Below, piece after piece: positions 13,016 to 20,860 of a stretch of 64,000 bases of DNA. The translations under genes and the position numbers were made by a program. The stretch comes from Streptomyces sp. Act143. Its GTDB lineage: Bacteria; Actinomycetota; Actinomycetes; Streptomycetales; Streptomycetaceae. Below the pieces are notes generated by a model. The model was given only the letters and a program-made list of their open reading frames with translations, ran no database searches and was not told the DNA's origin. The DNA is taken from the NCBI RefSeq assembly GCF_003143935.1, contig NZ_QFRX01000001.1:8205870-8269869 (forward strand), written 5' to 3'. Within the stretch, counting starts at the first letter, position 1, and each line of letters opens with the position of its first letter.

Positions 13016-14143
13016 GTGCGCACTGTCAAAGCGACGGCCGCCGCCGTCACCGTGGCCCTGGCCGCCGGAGCCGCGAGCGTCGCCGCCGGGCGGCTCGCCA
13101 GCGATGCCGCGCTGAAGGCGCCCCCCGGCCGCCCCCTGCCCAGCGAACCCCGCCTCACCGTGCACGCCACGGCCGCCGGCCAGGTCGCCCTGACCCGGGA
13201 CCTCGCCGCCCTGCGTCCCGGCACCTACGGCCTCACCGGCGACGGCATCCACGCGGTCGTCGGCCCCGTCCTCGGCACCGCCTCCCACTCCGCCGACACC
13301 GTCGTACGCCGCCTCGAACGCGTCACGCGCGGCACCCTGCGACCCGGCGACGAGGTGTGGCTCACCCCCACCGTCCACGTCGGCGACCCGCGCTCCGCCC
13401 TCGGCCTCGACCACGCCGACGTCGACATCCCCGGCGAACTCGGCACCCTGCCCGCGTGGTTCGTGCCCGGCGTCCGCGACACCTGGGTCATCACCGTCCA
13501 CGGCCTCGGCACCACCCGTGAACTCTCCATGAACGTCATGGAGTTCCTCGTCGGCCGACGCTTCCCGGTGCTCGCCCTCGGCTACCGCGGCGACCCCGGC
13601 GCACCCCGGCAGCCCGACGGCCTCAACCACCTCGGCGAGACCGAGTGGCGCGACCTGGACGCCGCGATCCGCCACGCCGTCCGCCACGGCGCCCGCAACG
13701 TCGTCCTGCACGGCTGGTCCACCGGCGCCACCATGGCCCTGCGTGCCGCCGCCCACTCGGGCGTCCGCAACCGCATCAAGGGCCTCGTCCTGGACTCCCC
13801 GGTCCTCAGCTGGGAGACCACCCTGCGCGCCCTCGCCTCGGCCCGCCGCACCCCGGGCGCCCTGCTGCCCCTCGCCGTCCGCGCCGCCCAGGGCCGCACC
13901 GGACTGCACGGCGACCGTCTCGCCGAGGCCGTCGACCCCGAGCTGCTCAGGGTGCCCACCCTGATCCTGCACGGCCCGGACGACACCGTCGCCCCCTGGA
14001 CCCTCTCGCGCCGCCTCGCCGCCACCCGCCCCAACCTCGTCGCCCTCCACACCGTTCCGCACGCCCCCCACGGAGCCATGTGGAACGCCGACCCCGCCGA
14101 CTACGAAGAGGCGCTCCGCCGCTTCCTGACGCCCCTGATGTAA
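13016..14143 (+). CDS. Alpha/beta hydrolase with N-terminal membrane or signal anchor
   Basis: A 375-aa protein starting at GTG 13016. The first 30 residues (MRTVKATAAAVTVALAAGAA) form a hydrophobic segment that could be a signal peptide or anchor. Then comes a non-catalytic region of about 110 residues, then the hydrolase fold: oxyanion motif VHGLGTTREL, nucleophile elbow GWSTGA, acid in HGPDDTVAP, histidine in PHAPHGAMW. Length and architecture resemble actinobacterial alpha/beta hydrolases of unknown substrate. There is no Shine-Dalgarno; a GACACT hexamer ends six bases before the GTG, as in leaderless transcripts. Confidence 0.87.
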   Translation: MRTVKATAAAVTVALAAGAASVAAGRLASDAALKAPPGRPLPSEPRLTVHATAAGQVALTRDLAALRPGTYGLTGDGIHAVVGPVLGTASHSADTVVRRLERVTRGTLRPGDEVWLTPTVHVGDPRSALGLDHADVDIPGELGTLPAWFVPGVRDTWVITVHGLGTTRELSMNVMEFLVGRRFPVLALGYRGDPGAPRQPDGLNHLGETEWRDLDAAIRHAVRHGARNVVLHGWSTGATMALRAAAHSGVRNRIKGLVLDSPVLSWETTLRALASARRTPGALLPLAVRAAQGRTGLHGDRLAEAVDPELLRVPTLILHGPDDTVAPWTLSRRLAATRPNLVALHTVPHAPHGAMWNADPADYEEALRRFLTPLM

Positions 14144-14301
14144 CGGCGGCAGCCGGCGGCCCCGAAGGTTCCGTTTAAGGCCGTACTACTGGCCTGATCC
14201 CGGTCCCCGACCACTCGCCGCACCCTGTGCGTTGGCCATCCCCGTAGCCCGCCGTTACATTCCGTTTGGGTTTTCGGACCGTCAACCGGAAGACTGCACC
14301 C

Positions 14302-15726
14302 GTGACGTCCCGTATCCCGCGCGACTCCAGGCTTCGACTCGTCCGCACGCGACCCCTGGCCGCCGCCCCCGCAGCGATGAACCAGCGGCGCTCGCGCCGC
14401 CCCGCACCCCGCCCTCCGGAGGGCACCCCGGCCCGGGCCGAGCTGGCCAGAATGGCTCGCTCCGGGCTGGCCGGCGCGGCCCGCGTGGCCCACTGGGCCG
14501 ACGCCGCGCTGGGCCCCGGCCGGGACGCCGGCAGAGCCGACGGCAAGGCCACCCTCTCCGACGAGACCGCCGAACGGGCCGCCGCCGATCTGGGCCTGAC
14601 CGCGGCTCAGGTCCGCGCCGACTGGGACACCGCCCGCCTCGCCGGCCTCGTCGAGGTGCACGGCGACAGCGCCCGCCCCGGCTGGCGGCTGCGCGCCTGG
14701 GACCGCGACGACAGCGCCGTCCTGCGCGGCTGGGTCGCCCTCTTCGACGCCTGGTCGCTGGCCCACCCCGAACCCGCGGACCACGAACCGGCCGCCGTCG
14801 CCGAGGTCGTCTCGGCCATGCCGCAGGTGCTCTCCTTCCTCCAACTCTCCGCCGGCCCCGTGCCCATGGAGCAGCTCCTGGACCTGCTCCAGCAGCGGGT
14901 CACCGAACTGCGCACCGAGCGCTGCGAGATCCCCTACGGCCCGCAGCCGGACCCCGCCGGCCAGGCCGAGGACCAGGCTCAGGACCGGGCCCGGCCCGAG
15001 GACGCCCCCCTCGAACCGCTCCTCGACTGGGCCCTGCACGCCCTGGCCTCCGTCGGCGCCCTCACCTACGGCGACGGCCAGGCCACGCTGACCCCGCTCG
15101 GCAGCTGGGCGGTGTGGGTCAAGCTGGAGCAGATCTGCGTCGCCGCGCAGAGCCCCGCCGGCAACATCGAGGTCGCCGCCGAGGAGATGCTCCGCGGCTG
15201 CGCCCAGCTGCGCCCCAACGCCGCCCGCGCCGAATACCGGGCCTGGCTCGCCGCCCGCCCCGTCGGCAGCGCCGTCACCGAACTCATCGACGCGGCCCGC
15301 GGCGAGGACGCCCTGCTGCGCGGCCTCGCCTTCGAGGCGCTGCGGGTCGTCGGCGCCCCCGCCGAGCCCGACGTCCGTGCCGTGGCCGACGAACCGACGC
15401 TGCGCCCGTACGCCCTGCTGTGGCTCGCCGAGCACGACGGCCACGACCCGGAGGACGCCCACGAGGTCCTCACCCGCGAGGAGGCCACCTGGCTGTGGGT
15501 CGACACCGCGGCCGCCGTGGCCGACCACGGCGAGGCCCCGCTGCTGGTGCGGCACCTGGAGTCCGCGGTGCAGCCGACGGTGCCCATGCTCCTCGACGAG
15601 GTACGGGCCGTCGGCCACCCCCGCACCGTGCAGGTCCTCGTCGCCCTCGCCGCCGCCCACCCCGACCCCGCCCTGGCCAAGGCGGTCCGCCGGGCGGCCT
15701 TCCAGGTGCACACGGGCCGGAGCTAG
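14302..15726 (+). CDS. Conserved hypothetical protein, helical repeat-like, unknown function
   Basis: A 474-aa protein from GTG 14302, chosen because GGAAGA lies nine bases upstream; a TTG at 14266 would add 12 residues without a ribosome site. A basic, Pro/Arg-rich N-terminus (about 50 residues) is followed by a mostly helical, Leu/Ala-rich body. Residues around 80-130 (ERAAADLGLTAAQVRADWDT) look like a winged-helix-type fold, and the C-terminal third (LLRGLAFEALRVVG, LVRHLESAVQPTVPMLLDEV) resembles HEAT-like repeats. No catalytic motif or signal peptide is seen. I do not recognise a characterised family. It stands alone between the hydrolase and the transposase remnant. Confidence 0.75.
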   Translation: MTSRIPRDSRLRLVRTRPLAAAPAAMNQRRSRRPAPRPPEGTPARAELARMARSGLAGAARVAHWADAALGPGRDAGRADGKATLSDETAERAAADLGLTAAQVRADWDTARLAGLVEVHGDSARPGWRLRAWDRDDSAVLRGWVALFDAWSLAHPEPADHEPAAVAEVVSAMPQVLSFLQLSAGPVPMEQLLDLLQQRVTELRTERCEIPYGPQPDPAGQAEDQAQDRARPEDAPLEPLLDWALHALASVGALTYGDGQATLTPLGSWAVWVKLEQICVAAQSPAGNIEVAAEEMLRGCAQLRPNAARAEYRAWLAARPVGSAVTELIDAARGEDALLRGLAFEALRVVGAPAEPDVRAVADEPTLRPYALLWLAEHDGHDPEDAHEVLTREEATWLWVDTAAAVADHGEAPLLVRHLESAVQPTVPMLLDEVRAVGHPRTVQVLVALAAAHPDPALAKAVRRAAFQVHTGRS

Positions 15727-15787
15727 ACGTGCCGCCCGGGGACAGGTGCTCGGTGTATCGACCCGAAGTATCGCCCCGAAGCGTTGT

Positions 15788-16018
15788 TCATGCGGGTGAT
15801 GGGTGGATGGCCGCCGAGTGCGGTGTCGTGCGCGGACGGCTGGACCGGTCGTGCACTCCTTGGTCGCCTCCGGTCCGCCGGCGACGCATCCACTGGTGAG
15901 CGGTGACGCGGGAGATGCCCGTCTCGGCGGCGACATGGGCGACAGGGCGCCCGGTGCGGACACGGTCGACCAGCGGGCGCCTGCCGTGAACGGTCAGGCG
16001 GGCATCACGATGGGACAC
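15788..16018 (-). pseudogene. IS481-type transposase fragment (N-terminal HTH only)
   Basis: About 76 residues read SHRDARLTVHGRRPLVDRVR, then GRPVAHVAAETGISRVTAHQ and HDRSSRPRTTPH. This is the N-terminal helix-turn-helix of IS481-family transposases, which normally continue into a DDE catalytic core of about 250 more residues. Here a stop follows at once and no DDE remnant is found downstream, so it is a decayed fragment. The GTG at 16018 is the codon where full-length relatives start. The rest of 15727-16119 holds the hairpin at 16018-16072 and no gene. Confidence 0.8.
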
Positions 16019-16072
16019 GAAGGCCTCCGTGCGGTGCAGATCCGACACCTCCACCACACACGGAGGCCTTCG
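16018..16072 (-). terminator. 14-bp perfect inverted repeat with 27-base loop
   Basis: Arms 16018-16031 and 16059-16072 (CGAAGGCCTCCGTG and its complement) pair perfectly around a 27-base loop. It lies 48 bases after the stop of the VOC gene on the same strand, so it may be that gene's terminator. One arm ends exactly at the start codon of the transposase fragment, so it could instead be an insertion-sequence relic. Confidence 0.5.
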
Positions 16073-16119
16073 CCATGATCAAGCCCGCCCGGCGTCAACG
16101 CCGCTCGTGATCAATACAG

Positions 16120-16533
16120 TTAGGCGCCTGTCTCCGGCGTGTACGTCCCGAAGCTCCAGATGTTGCCCTCGACGTCCCGGGCCATGTAGTCCCGCGCGCC
16201 GTAGTCCTGGTCCGTCGGGGGCATCAGGATCTCCGCGCCCTGCTCGACCGCGTGCCGGTGGTGGGCGTCGACGTCGTCCACGGCGACGTACACCCCGGTC
16301 GTCCCCGCGTCCTTCATCGCCGCGTCGAAGACACCGCCGCGCCCCTTGGAGCCGAGCATGATCGCGCCATTGCCCTGGACCAGCTCGGCATGCATGACCG
16401 TGCCGTCCTCGCCCTCGAACACCGACAGCTCGGTGAAGCCGAACGCCTCCGTCAGCTGCCTGATCGCCGCCTTGGCGTCCTTGTACAGCAGCGTCGGGTA
16501 GATGCTGGGCCGCGCACCGCTCGTGCCTGTCAT
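16120..16533 (-). CDS. VOC (glyoxalase/bleomycin-resistance) family protein
   Basis: A 137-aa protein. ATG 16533 (MTGTSGARPS) is preferred over a GTG nine bases upstream because GAGGGAG lies eight bases before it. A single VOC domain with paired beta-alpha-beta-beta-beta modules: PTLLYKDAKAAIRQLTEAFG at the start, MHAELVQGNGAIMLGS, then YVAVDDVDAHHRHAVEQGAE and ARDVEGNIWSFGTY. The PhnB/YdcJ-like spacing suggests a metal-dependent or binding protein of unknown substrate. It is monocistronic. Confidence 0.85.
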   Translation of the reverse strand: MTGTSGARPSIYPTLLYKDAKAAIRQLTEAFGFTELSVFEGEDGTVMHAELVQGNGAIMLGSKGRGGVFDAAMKDAGTTGVYVAVDDVDAHHRHAVEQGAEILMPPTDQDYGARDYMARDVEGNIWSFGTYTPETGA

Positions 16534-16651
16534 GCCGATCACTCCCTCGTGATCCGGAAAACACCGGAAGCCGACGAACTCGACGTGCGGCCCAGTCTTG
16601 CAGCGACGACTGACAACAGCCCTGACCAGGCAGAACCCCGCACACCGGCGG

Positions 16652-17545
16652 TCAGCGGAAGGTGTTGCACCGCGCCATGTCGCCGCTGTCGTACCCCGTC
16701 CGGAACCACTGCTGGCGCTGCGCCGCCGACCCGTGCGTCCACGACTCCGGCGTCACCCGCCCCTGGAACCGCTCCTGGATCCGGTCGTCGCCCACGGCCG
16801 CCGCCGCGTCCAGGCCGTCGGTGATGTCGGCGTCCGTGAGGCTGGTGATCAGCGGACGCCCGGTCGACTCGTCGTTCGTCGTGGTCGCGTGGTGCGCCCA
16901 GACCCCGGCGTAGCAGTCCGCCTGGAGCTCGACCCTGACCGCGTTGCTGTTCGCACCCGTGCGCCCGTCCTGGGACCGGCTCAGCGTGCCCATCAGGTCC
17001 TGCACATGGTGCCCGTACTCGTGCGCGACGACGTAGGCCTGCGCGAAGGCCCCGCCGCTCGCCCCGAACTTGCTCCGCAGCTCGTCGAAGAAGCCGAGGT
17101 CCAGATAGACCTTCCGGTCGCCGGGGCAGTAGAACGGCCCGACCGCCGAGGTCGCCGACCCGCACGCCGTGCCGACCCGCTGACTGAAGAAGACGGTGGG
17201 GGAGCGGGAGTACGAGCCGCTGCGCCGCGTGAACTCCTGGTCCCAGTAGTCCTGCACGCTGTTGACGACGGCGACCATGCGGCAGTCGTCCCGGGTGTTG
17301 GCGTCCTGCCCGGTACGGCAGCTCCGCTGCACCTGCGCCAGGGCGGAGGACGTGGCGGCGGGCTGGTCGCTGCCGCCGTCGGACAGGCCCAGCTGGTCGG
17401 GCCCGACGCCGAGGAAGAGCCCCAGCAGCAGCGCGATCAGCCCGGCGATGCCGCCGCCGACCGTCGCCCTGCCCCCGGGCACCCGGCTGCCGCGCACGTC
17501 CTGGACCTCGGAGGTGTCGAGCTTGGCGTCGTCGTCGAACTGCAT
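16652..17545 (-). CDS. Neutral zinc metallopeptidase, YpfJ family
   Basis: A 297-aa membrane-anchored protein starting MQFDDDAKLDTSEVQDVRG at ATG 17545; this opening is the family's conserved N-terminus, so the longer upstream frame is ignored. One transmembrane segment (GLIALLLGLFLGVG, about 35-50) is followed by an extracytoplasmic zinc peptidase domain with HEYGHH and a downstream Glu region (VRVELQADCYAGVWAHHA). PFYCPGDRKVYLD is another family block. Family knowledge: predicted metalloproteases of unknown substrate, widespread in bacteria. No operon partner; the divergent ABC-F unit begins about 100 bases away. Confidence 0.9.
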   Translation of the reverse strand: MQFDDDAKLDTSEVQDVRGSRVPGGRATVGGGIAGLIALLLGLFLGVGPDQLGLSDGGSDQPAATSSALAQVQRSCRTGQDANTRDDCRMVAVVNSVQDYWDQEFTRRSGSYSRSPTVFFSQRVGTACGSATSAVGPFYCPGDRKVYLDLGFFDELRSKFGASGGAFAQAYVVAHEYGHHVQDLMGTLSRSQDGRTGANSNAVRVELQADCYAGVWAHHATTTNDESTGRPLITSLTDADITDGLDAAAAVGDDRIQERFQGRVTPESWTHGSAAQRQQWFRTGYDSGDMARCNTFR

Positions 17546-17674
17546 GCCGTCATCGTGATCCACAGCCCCGGCACCCGCACCCGGAGGAACCCGGGCACCC
17601 GCACCCCGGCGAACCCGGACACCGCGGAGGAGTCCGAACACCCGCACCCAGAAAAAGTGCTTGCACCGCCCCGT

Positions 17675-17710
17675 TAGACTTGGCCCATGGCCATTCTCCT
17701 CGCGCATTAG
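17675..17710 (+). promoter_or_regulatory. Promoter -10 and leaderless seven-codon leader ORF upstream of the ABC-F gene
   Basis: TAGACT at 17675-17680 is a good Streptomyces -10. Six bases later comes ATG 17687, so transcription is expected to start at or next to the A of the ATG. The ORF reads Met-Ala-Ile-Leu-Leu-Ala-His-stop (17687-17710), in a different frame from the ABC-F gene and ending 58 bases before its GTG. No clear -35 is visible; an A-rich tract (GAAAAAG) lies near that distance. A short leader ORF ahead of an ABC-F gene suggests translation-sensing control. Confidence 0.55.
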
Positions 17711-17768
17711 ACGGCGGGAACGTCCTCAGCCGCCCACAACCGTCAAACACACGCCCAGGAGTCTGTCC

Positions 17769-19367
17769 GTGATCTCCGCCACCGGTATCGAGCTGCGCGC
17801 CGGCGCCCGAGTCCTCATCGAGTCCGCCACCTTCCGGGTCACCAAGGGTGACCGCATCGGTCTGGTCGGCCGCAACGGCGCGGGGAAGACCACCCTCACC
17901 AAGTGCCTCGCCGGCGAGGGCATCCCCGCCGCCGGCCAGATCACCCGCTCCGGCGAGGTCGGCTACCTGCCGCAGGACCCCCGTACCGGCGATCTCGACG
18001 TCCTCGCCCGCGACCGCATCCTCTCCGCGCGCGGCCTCGACGTACTGATCCGCAAGATGCGCGAGAACGAGCAGCGGATCGCCAACGGCCAGGGCGCCAC
18101 CCGCGAGAAGGCCCTCAAGCAGTACGAGCGCCAGGAGACGGAGTTCCTCACCAAGGGCGGGTACTCCGCCGAGGCCGAGGCCGCCACCATCGCCGCCGCG
18201 CTGAACCTGCCCGACCGGGTGCTCGGCCAGCCGCTGCACACCCTCTCCGGCGGTCAGCGGCGCCGTATCGAGCTGGCCCGCATCCTGTTCTCGGACGCGG
18301 ACACGCTGCTCCTCGACGAGCCGACGAACCACCTCGATGCCGACTCGATCGTCTGGCTGCGCGATTACCTCAAGACCTACCGCGGCGGCTTCATCGTGAT
18401 CTCCCACGATGTCGACCTGGTCGAGACGGTCGTCAACAAGGTCTTCTACCTGGACGCCAACCGCGCCCAGATCGACGTCTACAACATGGGCTGGAAGCTC
18501 TACCAGCAGCAGCGCGAGGCCGACGAGAAGCGCCGCAAGCGCGAGCGGCAGAACGCCGAGAAGAAGGCCGCCGCCCTCAACGCGCAGGCCGACAAGATGC
18601 GCGCCAAGGCCACCAAGACGGTCGCCGCGCAGAACATGGCCAAGCGCGCCGACCGGCTGCTCGCCGGCCTGGAGGCGGTCCGGGTCTCCGACAAGGTCGC
18701 CAAGCTCCGCTTCCCGGAGCCCGCGCCCTGCGGCAAGACCCCGCTGACCGCTGAGGGCCTGTCGAAGTCCTACGGCTCGCTGGAGATCTTCACCGACGTC
18801 GACCTGGCCGTCGACAAGGGGTCGAGGGTGGTCATCCTCGGGCTCAACGGCGCTGGCAAGACGACCCTGCTGCGGCTTCTCGCCGGGGCCGAACAGCCCG
18901 ACACCGGTGCCGTCGTCCCCGGCCACGGCCTCAAGATCGGGTACTACGCCCAGGAGCACGAGACCCTGGACCCGGAGCGCACGGTCCTGGAAAACATGCG
19001 CTCGTCCGCCCCGGACATGGACCTCGTCGAGGTCCGCAAGGTGCTCGGCTCCTTCCTGTTCTCCGGCGACGACGTCGACAAGCCCGCCGGCGTCCTGTCC
19101 GGCGGCGAGAAGACCCGGCTGGCCCTCGCCACGCTCGTCGTCTCCTCCGCCAACGTCCTGCTCCTCGACGAGCCCACCAACAACCTCGACCCGGCCAGCC
19201 GCGAGGAGATCCTCGGCGCGCTGCGCACCTACAAGGGCGCCGTCGTTCTGGTCACCCACGACGAGGGCGCGGTCGAGGCGCTCCAGCCGGAGCGGATCAT
19301 TCTGCTGCCGGACGGGATCGAGGATCTGTGGGGTGCCGACTACGCGGATCTGGTCGCCCTGGCTTGA
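17769..19367 (+). CDS. ABC-F family ribosome-associated ATPase
   Basis: A 532-aa cytosolic protein with two ABC domains and no membrane segments. GTG 17769 follows AGGAG at eight bases. NBD1: Walker A GRNGAGKTT (34-42), signature LSGGQRRR, Walker B LLLDEPTNHLD, switch ISHDVDLVE. Then a charged coiled linker rich in Lys/Arg/Glu (READEKRRKRERQNAEKK), the P-site-tRNA interaction motif. NBD2: GLNGAGKTT, LSGGEKTR, LLLDEPTNNLD. Family role: ABC-F proteins enter the ribosomal E site and either tune translation or give resistance to ribosome-targeting antibiotics; the sequence does not say which. The leader ORF upstream and the terminator downstream bound a single-gene unit. Confidence 0.93.
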   Translation: MISATGIELRAGARVLIESATFRVTKGDRIGLVGRNGAGKTTLTKCLAGEGIPAAGQITRSGEVGYLPQDPRTGDLDVLARDRILSARGLDVLIRKMRENEQRIANGQGATREKALKQYERQETEFLTKGGYSAEAEAATIAAALNLPDRVLGQPLHTLSGGQRRRIELARILFSDADTLLLDEPTNHLDADSIVWLRDYLKTYRGGFIVISHDVDLVETVVNKVFYLDANRAQIDVYNMGWKLYQQQREADEKRRKRERQNAEKKAAALNAQADKMRAKATKTVAAQNMAKRADRLLAGLEAVRVSDKVAKLRFPEPAPCGKTPLTAEGLSKSYGSLEIFTDVDLAVDKGSRVVILGLNGAGKTTLLRLLAGAEQPDTGAVVPGHGLKIGYYAQEHETLDPERTVLENMRSSAPDMDLVEVRKVLGSFLFSGDDVDKPAGVLSGGEKTRLALATLVVSSANVLLLDEPTNNLDPASREEILGALRTYKGAVVLVTHDEGAVEALQPERIILLPDGIEDLWGADYADLVALA

Positions 19368-19433
19368 TCGAATGCGTGATCCACGGCGTATGGATCATTC
19401 GGCCTACCGGTGATCCATCATCTGTGTGAGATC
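19366..19433 (+). promoter_or_regulatory. Cluster of GATC sites upstream of gbn (probable Gbn binding region)
   Basis: Five GATC tetramers occur at 19366, 19378, 19393, 19412 and 19430, spaced 12-19 bases apart. Two more (19473, 19492) lie in the terminator stem, and two precede them in the ABC-F 3' end (19323, 19347). At this base composition roughly one per 400 bases is expected. From memory, Gbn is described as binding GATC-containing sites, so this looks like an autoregulatory platform. The rest of the 335-base gap to gbn holds the terminator and gbn leader. Confidence 0.6.
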
Positions 19434-19467
19434 TCCTCGTACCGGGGTGTGTCCTACATCCATTTCG

Positions 19468-19500
19468 CGGCCGATCCCTTTGTCGACAAGGGATCGGCCG
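19468..19500 (+). terminator. Terminator of the ABC-F gene
   Basis: Arms 19468-19480 and 19488-19500 (CGGCCGATCCCTT and its complement) form a perfect 13-bp stem with a seven-base loop, about 100 bases after the ABC-F stop. No U-tract follows. The stem includes a paired set of GATC sites. Confidence 0.75.
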
Positions 19501-19702
19501 TCGTACGTCTCTGACCTGCCTCTTCCCGAACGAACCCGTTCGGCGGTACGAACATGCCGTCGCGGAATGCCTGATTCCATATGTGGGGACGCGCTCCTGT
19601 CGTCACAACCTTGTCTTACGGACCTTGCCGAATGGGTGGCCAGGAAGCCCCAGAGGGGTGATCATGAGAAGACCAGAGCGCACTTCCCATGAGGAGGCAC
19701 GG

Positions 19703-19924
19703 GTGGCCGAGACTCTGAAGAAGGGCAGCCGGGTGACCGGCGCCGCGCGCGACAAGCTCGCGGCAGACCTGAAGAAGAAGTACGACTCCGGTGCGAGCAT
19801 CCGGGCGCTGGCCGAGGAAACCGGCCGCTCGTATGGCTTCGTGCACCGGATGCTCAGCGAGTCGGGCGTCACGCTCCGTGGGCGTGGCGGTGCGACCCGG
19901 GGCAAGAAGGCCGCGTCGTCCTGA
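19703..19924 (+). CDS. gbn: Gbn, GATC-binding nucleoid-associated protein
   Basis: A 73-aa basic protein. GTG 19703 follows GAGGAG at six bases; longer frames upstream are discounted. Residues 11-60 form a helix-turn-helix: ARDKLAADLKKKYDSGASIR, then ALAEETGRSYGFVHRMLSES. The C-terminal tail GRGGATRGKKAASS is Arg/Lys/Gly-rich, fit for DNA contact. Length and sequence agree with what I recall of S. coelicolor SCO1839 (Gbn), a small nucleoid-associated protein reported to bind GATC and to affect development. Monocistronic, behind the ABC-F terminator and a GATC cluster. Confidence 0.9.
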   Translation: MAETLKKGSRVTGAARDKLAADLKKKYDSGASIRALAEETGRSYGFVHRMLSESGVTLRGRGGATRGKKAASS

Positions 19925-20052
19925 TTCCGGGCGGCCCCTCGGCTTCGATGGTGGCCACCCGGTCGGTTGTCTGACCGTCCGGGTGGTTACTGTGCAGTCA
20001 CTTAGTCGTGCCGTGTGGCACGGCGGATGACCGCACGCATCGGAGGCGCCCC

Positions 20053-20847
20053 ATGGGCCAGGAACTCGTTCCCCTGCTCGACAAGGACGGCGTTCGGCTC
20101 ACCGTCGAGGACACCCTCGCCACGGTGACGCTGACCAACCCGGCCAAGCTCAACGCGCAGAGCCCCGCTCTGTGGCGGTCGCTGGCCGAGGCGGGTCGGC
20201 TGGTGCCGGGCTCCGTCCGGGTCGTCGTGCTGCGCGGTGAGGGCAAGTCCTTCTCCGCGGGGCTCGACCGGCAGATGTTCACGCCGGAGGGGATCGAGGG
20301 CGAGCCGTCGTTCATCGACCTCGCCCGCAGTGGTGACGCCGAACTCGACGCTGCCATCGCGGAGTTCCAGGAGGGCTTCACCTGGTGGCGGCGGAGCGAC
20401 CTCGTGTCCATCGCCGCCGTCCAGGGGCATGCCATCGGCGCGGGCTTCCAGCTCGCGCTCGCCTGCGACCTTCGCGTCGTCGCCGACGACGTGCAGTTCG
20501 CCATGCGCGAGACCAGCCTCGGACTGGTCCCGGACCTCACGGGCACGCATCCGCTCGTCTCGCTCGTCGGCTACGCCCGGGCGCTGGAGATCTGCGCCAC
20601 CGGGCGCTTCGTGACGGCCGAGGAGGCCGTGAACACCGGCCTGGCCAACATCGCCGTGCCCCGCGACCAGCTCGACGACGCCGTACGCGACCTCGCCGGC
20701 GCCCTGCTGGCCGCGCCGCGGGACGCCGTCATCGAGACCAAGGCGCTGCTGCGCGGCGCCCAGGACCGCACCTACGACGAGCAGCGCGCCGCCGAGCGCG
20801 CCGCACAGGCACGCCGCCTGCGGGACCTGGCCGGCATCGGCGAATAG
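20053..20847 (+). CDS. Enoyl-CoA hydratase/isomerase (crotonase) family protein
   Basis: A 264-aa single crotonase domain. ATG 20053 follows GGAGG at six bases. Oxyanion-hole motifs are present: GKSFSAGLDRQMF and AVQGHAIGAGFQLALACDLR. The Glu in FAMRETSLGLVPDLTGT matches the second catalytic Glu of hydratases, but the first, normally in GGCELA, is Gln here (GAGFQLA). The protein may therefore be an isomerase, a thioesterase-like or a non-hydratase member; no neighbouring beta-oxidation genes help. Convergent with the next gene, only 13 bases apart. Confidence 0.88.
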   Translation: MGQELVPLLDKDGVRLTVEDTLATVTLTNPAKLNAQSPALWRSLAEAGRLVPGSVRVVVLRGEGKSFSAGLDRQMFTPEGIEGEPSFIDLARSGDAELDAAIAEFQEGFTWWRRSDLVSIAAVQGHAIGAGFQLALACDLRVVADDVQFAMRETSLGLVPDLTGTHPLVSLVGYARALEICATGRFVTAEEAVNTGLANIAVPRDQLDDAVRDLAGALLAAPRDAVIETKALLRGAQDRTYDEQRAAERAAQARRLRDLAGIGE

Positions 20848-20860
20848 GCCGCACGGGCAG

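Noticed and set aside
15788..16119. Complete insertion sequence
   Set aside because: Only the N-terminal HTH of a transposase is present; no DDE core, second inverted repeat or target duplication is seen.
17645..17685. WhiB7/WblC-type promoter for the ABC-F gene
   Set aside because: An A-rich tract is present, but no -35 hexamer sits at the right distance from TAGACT, so the claim cannot be supported.
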